7,049 nucleotides of DNA from the NCBI GenBank assembly GCA_003661745.1, contig QMWS01000035.1, forward strand, positions 1 to 7,049, given 5' to 3'. The DNA is from Thermoprotei archaeon. Lineage in GTDB: Archaea; Thermoproteota; Thermoprotei_A; Sulfolobales; NBVN01. Made by a program: the position numbers and the translations under genes. This document shows, piece after piece, positions 1 to 5,830 of the stretch; the first letter of the stretch is position 1; each line of letters starts with the position of its first letter. The notes beneath the pieces are model-generated. The model was not told where the DNA came from. It saw only the letters and a list, made by a program, of their open reading frames with translations, and did no database searches.

Positions 1-456
1 AAGGAGTTTCTGAGCCAGAACCTACAGCAGATCACGAAGCTAGGCCCAAAGACAGAGAGCATCGACGGGCTAGCTGTAGGTAGGGTCAGGCCTCTCTATG
101 AGGTACTCGAAAAGGAGAGCTTAATCTACGCCTTAGTCAGTAAGGTGCCCTTCATCCCTGATGAGTGCCCTCATGTGAGGCTGAGCGCCCTCGAATTTAA
201 GATAAAGGACCTCATGAATAAGCTGGACTCGGAGTTTCCCGGTATTAAGATCTCACTCGCCCGGAGGCTAGCTAAGAACTTAGGGTACTACCCGACCCCC
301 GAGCAGGAGGTGCGCAAGTGCGACGCCTGTAGGCTACTCGCTAGTACTGACTTATGTAGCTTCTGTAAAGCAACTAAGCGTGTAGCTGGCTCACCTAAGG
401 GTGCTGACGTGAGGGAGTACATACGAGGTAAGCTTAAGGAAGCCGGCATCTTATGA
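1..456 (+). CDS. ttuA: TtuA/NcsA-type tRNA 2-thiolation enzyme, 5' end outside the window
   Basis: Frame 1 is open from the first base and gives the last 151 residues of a roughly 300-residue PP-loop ATPase; the adenylation half lies outside the window. The family activates tRNA uridine (U34 or U54) with ATP and inserts sulfur from a thiocarboxylated ubiquitin-like carrier, using a [4Fe-4S] cluster. Visible motifs are VRPLYEV followed by DECPH (Cys codon 166-168), 96 residues from the C-terminus, which fits the third cluster-ligand Cys of TtuA. A C-terminal zinc finger CX2C-X8-CX2C follows (Cys codons 319, 328, 355, 364). The GTG at 145 is internal, not a start. It ends with TGA 10 bases from the convergent sulfur-carrier gene. 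The split between TtuA (s2T54) and Ncs6 (s2U34) cannot be settled from this half. Confidence 0.85.
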   Translation, partial: KEFLSQNLQQITKLGPKTESIDGLAVGRVRPLYEVLEKESLIYALVSKVPFIPDECPHVRLSALEFKIKDLMNKLDSEFPGIKISLARRLAKNLGYYPTPEQEVRKCDACRLLASTDLCSFCKATKRVAGSPKGADVREYIRGKLKEAGIL

Positions 457-466
457 GGAGCTAGCT

Positions 467-736
467 TTACCCGCCCTCATACATTGTGGGCATGAGGAGC
501 ACTATGTCACCGTCCCTAATCTTGACGCTACTTGAGGGAAGCACCTGCTTGCCATTTACGAATACCCAAATCATCGGGAGTAGCGCCTCAATAGTTCGGA
601 ACTTCGGCCTAATAGCTCTAACAGCCTCAAGTATGTCAGCTATGCTGTACTCTACGCCGTCATCTAGCTCTAGCACATCCTCGAAGACACCTAAGTAGTC
701 GAAGAGCGCACCTACGTACCGCACTCTGACCTTCAT
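467..736 (-). CDS. Ubiquitin-like sulfur carrier (MoaD/ThiS/SAMP family)
   Basis: This is an 89-residue protein with the beta-grasp pattern of MoaD: a first strand KVRVRYVGALFDYLG, a central helix, then VFVNGKQVL and VKIRDGDIVLLMP, ending in exposed Gly-Gly. In this family the terminal glycine is adenylated by an E1-like enzyme and becomes a thiocarboxylate. Sulfur is then passed to molybdopterin synthase (with MoaE), to tRNA thiolases (as TtuB/Urm1), or the protein is conjugated to targets (SAMP). The window holds both possible partners, a TtuA-type enzyme converging on it and moaE about 2 kb away, so it may serve both. The ATG at 736 was chosen because it gives the family's usual length. 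No Shine-Dalgarno precedes it, and a TATA-like box 34-41 bases upstream suggests a very short leader. Its own E1 is not in the window. Confidence 0.85.
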   Translation of the reverse strand: MKVRVRYVGALFDYLGVFEDVLELDDGVEYSIADILEAVRAIRPKFRTIEALLPMIWVFVNGKQVLPSSSVKIRDGDIVLLMPTMYEGG

Positions 737-769
737 GATAAGTCCAGGTATATGGGGTGTCTAGCCCAC

Positions 770-777
770 TTAAATAA
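770..777 (-). promoter_or_regulatory. Possible TATA box for the MoaD-like gene
   Basis: On the minus strand the sequence reads TTATTTAA, ending 33 bases before the ATG at 736. With the usual archaeal spacing of about 26 bases, transcription would begin near 748 and leave a leader of about 12 bases. This is consistent with the absence of a Shine-Dalgarno. The rest of the 130-base divergent spacer up to 866 shows no clear second TATA box for the decarboxylase remnant. Confidence 0.35.
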
Positions 778-850
778 TTTTGTCGGTAAGGTAAGGGAAC
801 CTGTTTTAGGTCTTAAGTGTATTGCTAGATAGGCGAGTTCGTGATTAATC

Positions 851-856
851 GAGGTG
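851..856 (+). promoter_or_regulatory. Shine-Dalgarno of the mfnA pseudogene
   Basis: GAGGTG lies 10 bases before the ATG at 867 and supports that ATG as the original start of the decarboxylase. The start signal is still present although the gene downstream is broken. Confidence 0.45.
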
Positions 857-866
857 TAAGTACGTC

Positions 867-1894
867 ATGAAACCGGAGGTTGTGCTCAGAGTTCTCAAGG
901 AATTCAGGGATATGGAGCCGAGCTGTGTTAAGGGTGAGGTCTTAGGGTCAATGACTACCGAGCCTCCCTGGTTTGCTGTTGAGGCATTCAAGATATTTAT
1001 TAATACGAACCTAAACGATACCAAGCTATTTAGGGGTGCCTACTCCCTTGAGAGGGACTGCATAAGGGAGATATCTAAGTTATTCGATGGTAGCGGATAC
1101 GGCTTCCTGACCTACAGCGGTACGGAATCAAACATTACTGCGCTGTACATACTGCGTGAGCTGAGGGGATAGCGTAGTAATAGCTCCTAAGACAGCACAC
1201 TCAAGTATTAGGAAGGCATGTAAGGTACTTAGGTTAAGGCTCATTGAGGTGGAGGTTGGCAGGGACTTTAACCCGTTGCTTGGGGACATCTGCGAGTTAG
1301 TTAGGGAATATGGCGTTGAGGTAGTAGCTGTGGCTATGACTGCAGGAACTACGGATGAAGGTAATATAGACCCTGTAGATGAGTTCTGTGAGGTATGCAG
1401 GGATACTGAAGTACCTATTCACGTTGACGTAGCCTACGGAGGACTTATAGCGCCTTTCTTGAGGAAGCACGGCTACAGAATACCCAGGTTCGACTTCAGT
1501 CTAAGGAGCGTGTACTCAATAACCGTAGACCTACATAAACTAATCACCCCAGTCCCAGGTAGCGCACTGCTCCAACGGAGCCGTGAGTTACAGGAGTTAG
1601 CTACTTTTGAATCACCCTACATGCCGTTAGGTAGGCATAGGACCCTACTAGGTACGAGAACGGGAGGTCTTGCAGCATCTACTTGGGCGGTACTTAAGGT
1701 ACTGGGTTACGAAGGTATCTTTCGAGGTTCCAGAGGGGGATAGGATTATCAAGGAGTTGTGGAGGAAGAGATTATTCGTTTATCCATCAGCGATACCTAA
1801 CATAATAAGATTTGTTGTAGGACCTCACATCACTTACGAACATATAGATGAGTTCGTCAGCATACTAGCTCAGGTAGTTGATAGTGTTAAGTAA
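867..1894 (+). pseudogene. mfnA: MfnA-type PLP decarboxylase (aspartate/tyrosine), broken by a frameshift and a deletion
   Basis: Three frames in succession read as one group II PLP-dependent decarboxylase. Part 1 (867 to about 1167) has EVLGSMTTEPPW, NTNLNDTKLFRG and YSGTESNITAL. Part 2 (about 1168-1743) has IAPKTAHSSIRKA with the PLP-stacking His, AGTTDEGNID, HVDVAYGG and VDLHK with the PLP lysine at codon 1537. Part 3 (about 1721-1894) has FEVPEGDRIIKELW and VVGPHITYEHIDEF. The first break is at GGGG 1165-1168, where one base too many (or two too few) leads to TAG 1170-1172. The second, near 1715-1721, changes frame and also lacks roughly 30-40 residues compared with the Methanocaldococcus MfnA as I recall it, so it is a deletion of about 100 bp. 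MfnA makes tyramine for methanofuran in methanogens and beta-alanine for coenzyme A in other archaea; the latter seems likelier here. The catalytic residues survive but the C-terminal domain cannot fold normally. Confidence 0.85.
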
Positions 1895-1969
1895 TGCTGA
1901 TGGTAGCAGAAGATGTAAAACACAATTTAACAATTTAACGAATTTACGTAGGTTTAGCATTGCTTGTCC

Positions 1970-1974
1970 GAGGT
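1970..1974 (+). promoter_or_regulatory. Shine-Dalgarno of the cyclophilin-like pseudogene
   Basis: GAGGT lies 5 bases before an ATG at 1980. The spacer upstream holds an AT-rich stretch (1921-1947) with two copies of CAATTTAA in tandem, which could have been a TATA region. The signal points to 1980 as the ancestral start although that frame runs only nine codons before TAA. Confidence 0.4.
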
Positions 1975-1979
1975 AATAG

Positions 1980-2700
1980 ATGAATCGAGAAGACATCATT
2001 CATAATTAAGGTTGATAGAGCTGTTGAGGAGTTCTCTAAGTCACTACCATTTAGTACGATACTGAACGTCTGGAAGGATGAGGTATACTTCACGGCACCC
2101 ATAAAGTTAGAACTAACTAGTAAGACCTACAAGATCGAGTTAGGTAAGGTCTACTACTGGCCCCCAGGTAGTGCTATATGCTTATTCTATGGCGTCTCAG
2201 AGCCTTATACGCCAGTAACGTAAACGTATTTAGGTGAGTTCGTAGGGCCCTTAACGAGCCTTAGGATTGTTGAGGACAGCGATGAAGGTAAGGTAGCTGT
2301 ACATGAACTCGACCACAGCTTAAGTGAAGCTACTAATCTGCTTAAGAGTCATGGCTACGATGTAGGTACCCCGTTAGTAGACGGCATTAGAGCTGCTGCT
2401 TCAAAGTATGTCAGCGGCTTAAGGCTAGGCTTTACCCTCTACGTTGAGCCCTACGGATACTACCCAGAGAGTGAGGAACTCTACAGGCATAGTGACGACT
2501 ACGTTCATAGGGCACTTGCTCATAGAGTTAAGGATGTGCTGAACGACTGTGAATTCCTGAGATTTGACATCGATGAGGATGGCTATGCTGTACTCACTAT
2601 AGGCGTTAATGACTTGCGTGAGCTTGAGGAAGGCCTTAGAGAGCTAGAGCTAAAGTATCCTCAAGTCATTGATGTAATTAGGTCACTACCGACGTATTAG
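1980..2700 (+). pseudogene. Cyclophilin-like (DUF369/TM1367-type) protein with unknown C-terminal domain, broken
   Basis: Frame 1 is coding-like from about 1990 to TAG 2698-2700 but has no usable start and one in-frame TAA at 2221-2223. The N-terminal part fits archaeal cyclophilin-like beta-barrels: SLPFSTILNVWKDEVYF, VYYWPPGSAICLFYG, then after the stop YLGEFVGPLTSLRIVED. The family has no firmly known function. The ATG at 1980 with its Shine-Dalgarno is in another frame; dropping one base near 1989 gives MNRKTSFIIKV and joins the frames, so a one-base insertion is likely. From about 2300 follow some 130 residues I do not recognise, beginning near LDHSLSEATNLLKSHGYDVG and acidic toward the end. 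No ATG, GTG or TTG codon occurs in this frame between the TAA and a GTG late in the domain, so a separate downstream gene is unlikely. It converges on moaE with a 5-base gap. Confidence 0.7.
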
Positions 2701-2705
2701 GTTAC

Positions 2706-3197
2706 TTAATCCTGCTTCCCCTTCTGACTTAACGGTCTCCTCATCCTCACTCCATCACCAATAACCCAGTACTCACCGTCAGCCCTCTTCTCCAGCTTAA
2801 ATATGGGTACTTCATGCTTAATTCTCTCAAGTACCTTCCTAGCCTTATCGAATGCCTTAGCCCTACCTACTGCTGAAACAAATATGTAGATTGTCGGCTC
2901 GCCAGCCCTTAAGCTACCTACTCTGTGGTATATTCTTACATCGAGCACACCATCATCCCTACATTCTTCCTCAGCTATCTCCTGGAGCTTTCTTGATGCG
3001 TAGGGTTCGTAAGCGCTGTATTCTAGCTCATGAACTTCGTTACCGTCTATGACGCCCTTAACGTAGCCTACGAAGATAGCTAATGCACCGCCACCTTTCA
3101 TGCTGGTAGACTCGGCCATCTCACGAATGATGGCATTAACATCAACTAAGTCCTTAATGACCTTGCCCTCAGGCATTTTGCTCACTATCAATAACAC
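2706..3197 (-). CDS. moaE: Molybdopterin synthase catalytic subunit MoaE
   Basis: MoaE joins two MoaD thiocarboxylates to cyclic pyranopterin monophosphate to make molybdopterin, the precursor of the Mo/W cofactor, in the cytosol. Family signatures are present in order: GGALAIFVGYVKG (residues 35-48), ELEYSAYEPYA (57-67), IYHRVGSLRAGE (89-100), AFDKARKVLERIKHEVPIF, then FKLEKRADGEYWV. Lys127 and Lys134 correspond to the catalytic lysines of E. coli MoaE (119 and 126). One family position differs: the usual HR before the AF helix reads GR (residues 111-112). The longest frame starts at GTG 3197, but an AT-rich box at 3212-3218 places transcription near 3189, so the GTG at 3185 or the ATG at 3176 may be the real start. 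The gene is uninterrupted among pseudogenes. Its partner is probably the MoaD-like protein at 467-736. Confidence 0.92.
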   Translation of the reverse strand: MLLIVSKMPEGKVIKDLVDVNAIIREMAESTSMKGGGALAIFVGYVKGVIDGNEVHELEYSAYEPYASRKLQEIAEEECRDDGVLDVRIYHRVGSLRAGEPTIYIFVSAVGRAKAFDKARKVLERIKHEVPIFKLEKRADGEYWVIGDGVRMRRPLSQKGKQD

Positions 3198-3221
3198 TAT
3201 TAGAAAACCCCAATTTTTACT

Positions 3222-3570
3222 TTAGCACTTACTGCACTCGCAGTGCCCATGCAGCCCACGGTGACTGTGCTTATGGCTCCTCTCTATTAAGGCATACATG
3301 AATACCTTAGCTGCGGCTATTAAGCAGAGGAGTGCTGTAGTACATATCCACTCAATGACAATAGATGTCATATTAGAGCACCCATTAGCAGCTCTGAAGT
3401 TACTGCGGCTGTGAGTGTTAGGATAGTCAGCAGTACTACGTACATTACAATGAATTTTCTGCGAATTTACGTAATAGCGCCAGTATTGATGCTGCATTAG
3501 TAGCAGAACCTAGTAGGAGAATTGCTGGTGCGCCACTTAGGCATAAGCCCTCACTCAGCAGGTATACCAT
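3222..3570 (-). pseudogene. C-terminal remnant of a PF03773-type (ArsP_1/SO_0444-like) membrane permease with His/Cys tail
   Basis: Three minus-strand frames join into one membrane protein end. Frame one (about 3570 to 3463) reads YLLSEGLCLSGAPAILLL and then GSATNAASILALLRKF, close to the conserved kGl..GA..aFLl..PATN segment of DUF318 permeases. A one-base loss near 3461 moves to RKFIVMYVVLLTILTLTAA and SELLMGALI (to TGA 3370-3368). A further one-base loss there moves to TSIVIEWICTTALLCLIAAA, ending in a metal-binding-looking tail with HKHSH, HGH and CECSKC. Relatives export metals or metalloids across the membrane, and the His/Cys tail fits this. The N-terminal two thirds are missing, and the surviving part begins inside the end of the sufB remnant, so a deletion probably fused them. 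Read as a single frame, 3222-3497 would be a 91-residue protein, but only its last 50 residues look real. Confidence 0.6.
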
Positions 3571-4799
3571 TACTAACGAAATTGTACCCAGCCTCTAGCA
3601 TGCTTAGTAGCTGTATCTGGTACATTGCCTGTAGTTCCTCAATGCTGGAAGGCAGCCTATCGATCCCTACCTCTAGGAATCCCCGCACAATTGGCGATGT
3701 CTCTTCATTCTCAGCGAAGCCCTTAGATATTAACCTTAGATATTAAGTACTTTAACTCATCACGTGATATCTTACTTATTCCTGTCTCATGAGTTAATTC
3801 AGCTAATTCATTAACTGACCTAAGCACAGGTACTGCCTCGCCGATAGCACTAGGTGATAGCAGTAAGCCCTTACAGTCTAGGTGACCTTTACTTAATCTC
3901 TTGCCGACTAACCCACCCCTCATGATTACGTGTGCTTTATCCATGATTAGCGACCTAGAAGTTATCTCACCTCTTGAGTTGCGCTCCTTAAACACTATCT
4001 TCTCCCAACGTCAAGTAGCGCCTCCTTACTGGCTACTAGAATTGCCGTTAGGTATGCTTGGGAGTTAGCGCCGTTAAGTACTGCCTTATGGAGCATCTGA
4101 AGCGACTTAACTGGTGTCATATGTACGTAGTAGTTAATGAATGTACCTCCCTCATCTACTACGGCAACAGCACGGGATCTCACATGTATCAGGGGACCCC
4201 AGTAGTGAACCATTGTGAAAGTTAGCTTAGCGTTTTTCTTAATGTAGAACTCTGGAATGCCTACATGTACTACCTTTGCCAGTAACGTTGAGCAGGCATT
4301 AACTATTATGATATTATGGGCTGCTTAAGCAACATCCTCCCCTATGTATGAATAAATAGGCTCCTTAATCTTAACATCTGGCAGGACATAGACGAAGTAC
4401 CCGTGTCTCCCGTAGAGCTCAAGAGCTCGTTACTGCAGTGTACTTATCTAGGTCTACAGGTACTGCTCTCCAGTAGTAGCCGCGTACCCAGTCAAATTTC
4501 TTTGATGCTTCCTCAGCACTCGCTATGTGGACGCCATTACTTCCTCGACCTTTCAGCAACGTATGTGTGAATGACACTTGAGTCTAATTGAAGATATGTG
4601 CCACCAACAGGCTTCTCGCTAATGTCAACACCCATCGCCTCAGATCTCTCTAGTATCAGCTTAGGCGATTTTCTTAACTCGCCTCCAGTAACTTCCGCTG
4701 GTATGCCCCAGTCATAGCTGCTTAAGTTTAGGTCGGAGCCATAAGCTGCTTTCTTATTTAAGGCCTTCTAGCTTTCTCTTTTATAGATTCTCTCTCCAA
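3551..4799 (-). pseudogene. sufB: SufB-type Fe-S cluster assembly scaffold, broken by six lesions
   Basis: SufB forms, with the ATPase SufC, the scaffold on which Fe-S clusters are built. Reading through the lesions gives about 415 residues, a normal family length: KKAAYGSDLNLSSYDWGIP, KGRGSNGVHIASAEEASKK, YGRHGYFVYVLPDVKIKEP, FTMVHYWGPLIHVRSR, INYYVHMTPVKSLQ, then LTHETGISKISRDELKYLIS and IVRGFLEVGIDRLPSSIEE. Lesions in gene order: a one-base loss near 4768; one extra base near 4563; one extra base near 4427, giving TGA 4421-4419; an in-frame TAA at 4327-4325; a one-base loss in GGG 4004-4006; and a 13-bp tandem duplication at 3721-3746. The likely start is TTG 4799, overlapping the end of sufC by 19 bases. 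The visible stop is TGA 3553-3551. The surviving short open frames (3995-4213 and 3723-3995) are fragments, not genes. This is too damaged to make a scaffold. Confidence 0.88.
3721..3746. repeat. 13-bp perfect tandem duplication inside the sufB remnant
   Basis: CCTTAGATATTAA occurs twice, head to tail, at 3721-3733 and 3734-3746. On the coding (minus) strand the second copy brings TAA 3725-3723 into frame after YLISKVNI. Removing one copy restores ELKYLISKGFAENEE, which runs straight on into the conserved SufB C-terminus. The repeat is therefore a recent insertion by slippage or repair, and it is the actual cause of this frameshift. Confidence 0.9.
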
Positions 4800-5171
4800 T
4801 CCATTCCGCTCACCGCATACAACTCAGCTACTACTTGGTAACCCTTCTCAAGAAGCTTAGGTAGAATACCTACGTCACCACGGTAGACGATCCTACAGTT
4901 AACCATTATGTAGAGCATGTCAACCCTGCTTAAGTACTTAACTATGTGCCCAATGCGCGTTACAAGTAGGATGCCAGTACCTTCTTCAGCAAGCCTTGAG
5001 GTAATATGCGCTATCTTCTTAACACTATCTATGTCTATGCCGCTATCCAGCTCATCAAGTAAGCACGCCTTAGGTCTCTGAACAACCACAGTAAGAAGCG
5101 ATACTCAGCGTCGCGTCCTTAACTACTACTAAGTCATCTACAGCAACGCTTACCTCCTTAACCCTAGACAA
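4781..5171 (-). pseudogene. sufC: SufC ATPase remnant lacking the nucleotide-binding core
   Basis: SufC is the ABC-type ATPase (about 245-250 residues) that drives the SufB scaffold. The first part (5171 to about 5095) reads LSRVKEVSVAVDDLVVVKD then ATLSIAS, matching the SufC N-terminal strands. The second, in another frame (about 5100-4781), begins QRPKACLLDELDSGIDID, the Walker B and D-loop, and continues through EEGTGILLVTR to YRGDVGILPKLLEKGYQVV. Everything between, including Walker A, Q-loop and ABC signature, is gone: roughly 100-130 residues. The H-loop, normally LLVTH, reads LLVTR, so the switch histidine is also lost, and LDEP has become LDEL. The probable start TTG 5171 lies one base after the regulator's stop, and the end overlaps sufB, so this was an operon. 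The open frame starting at GTG 5089 is only the surviving tail. Confidence 0.88.
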
Positions 5172-5172
5172 C

Positions 5173-5748
5173 CTACTTACCCACCGCAGTATTTAACTTA
5201 TTTATGCTGCATCCAGGGCATGAAATTACTCCTTTACGGAGTTCGCAGGACTCACACTCCTCCATGCAGTGCGGGTCAGTATGGCATATATTCCATGGTA
5301 TGAATTCAGGCTTAATAATCACATCTAACTCTATGGAGAACCTCCTTAACTTAGGTAGTCTGCGGACCCTCTTTTCTATGAAGGCCTTCAACTCTCTTAC
5401 GTCCCTATACGTGACCAACAGCATTAGGTTGTAATCACCGCTCTTGATAGTTGCAAACAATACCTTCGGGCATCTGCTGAGCTTGCTTACCTCCTTAACT
5501 ACGGAGGAAACATCCTCTACCTCAATGTTCACTACGGCTAAGCTATAGCCTAACTTTTTGATATTTATGTTTGCTTGAACCTTAATTAAGCCGCTACTGA
5601 TTAACTTACTTAACCTAGCTCTAACGCTAGGATGCTTGAGCCCTACTTTCCTACCTAGCTCAACTAAGCTTACCCTTCCGTCTCGCTGGAGCTCAGTAAT
5701 GATTTTCCAGTCTATTTCATCTAAATCTTCAATCTGTAAGCTCTTCAT
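5173..5748 (-). CDS. Lrp/AsnC-family transcription regulator with a six-cysteine C-terminal tail
   Basis: Residues 8-65 form the Lrp winged helix-turn-helix (LDEIDWKIITELQRDGRVSL, ELGRKVGLKHPSVRARLSKL, GLIKVQANINIKKLGY). Residues about 70-145 form the alpha-beta RAM ligand/oligomer domain. Unlike a standard Lrp of about 150 residues, it continues for 40 more with Cys155, 161, 165, 168, 177 and 180, spaced CX5CX3CX2CX8CX2C, plus His156 and His160. This does not fit the TRASH pattern as I know it. I infer a metal or Fe-S cluster site. It is the first gene ahead of the sufC-sufB remnants, with a one-base gap, and is divergent from thiI, so it probably controlled suf, itself and perhaps thiI in response to iron, Fe-S status or oxidant. 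The frame is intact although its putative operon is dead. The ATG at 5748 gives the normal N-terminus. Confidence 0.88.
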   Translation of the reverse strand: MKSLQIEDLDEIDWKIITELQRDGRVSLVELGRKVGLKHPSVRARLSKLISSGLIKVQANINIKKLGYSLAVVNIEVEDVSSVVKEVSKLSRCPKVLFATIKSGDYNLMLLVTYRDVRELKAFIEKRVRRLPKLRRFSIELDVIIKPEFIPWNICHTDPHCMEECESCELRKGVISCPGCSINKLNTAVGK

Positions 5749-5771
5749 AGCTGATTCCCAACAATTTGAAG

Positions 5772-5793
5772 ATTACCGAATTACCTATATAAA
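5772..5793 (+). promoter_or_regulatory. Divergent promoter between the Lrp regulator and thiI, with a repeated hexamer
   Basis: TATATAAA at 5786-5793 is a clear archaeal TATA box. Reading right, it places transcription near 5815, beside the candidate thiI starts; reading left, the same box (TTTATATA) lies about 40 bases before the regulator's ATG. Directly upstream of the box are two direct copies of ATTACC, at 5772-5777 and 5780-5785, over the position of the TFB recognition element. A protein bound there would block transcription, so this is a plausible operator for the adjacent regulator. The box is seen; the operator role is inferred. Confidence 0.55.
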
Positions 5794-5830
5794 CGTTTCT
5801 ATCGATTAAGTAGTGATTAAAGTGGTGAAG

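Noticed and set aside
486..698. Open frame on the plus strand, 70 codons
   Set aside because: It lies antisense within the clear MoaD-like gene and has a low-complexity Ser-rich translation.
1161..1172. Programmed frameshift at GGGG in mfnA
   Set aside because: The family does not use recoding as far as I know, the run is short, and a second frame change with missing sequence downstream would still leave a dead protein.
1939..1950. 12-base word CGAATTTACGTA shared with 3462-3473
   Set aside because: The two copies lie in unrelated contexts, have no terminal repeats or shared flanks, and may be chance in AT-rich DNA.
2221..2223. Reassigned TAA stop codon, since two otherwise good frames (here and at 4325-4327) are interrupted by TAA
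   Set aside because: Intact genes in the window (thiI, moaE, the MoaD-like gene) end with TAA, and both affected genes also carry frameshifts, so ordinary nonsense mutation is simpler.
3522..3746. Open frame on the plus strand, 74 codons
   Set aside because: It is antisense to the sufB C-terminus, which gives the recognisable protein on the other strand.
4415..4428. GAGCTC-AA-GAGCTC repeat as a regulatory or recombination site
   Set aside because: It lies inside sufB coding sequence, where most of it encodes the expected residues around a one-base lesion; no second site was seen.
5204..5434. Open frame on the plus strand, 76 codons
   Set aside because: It is antisense to the Lrp gene and resembles no protein family.
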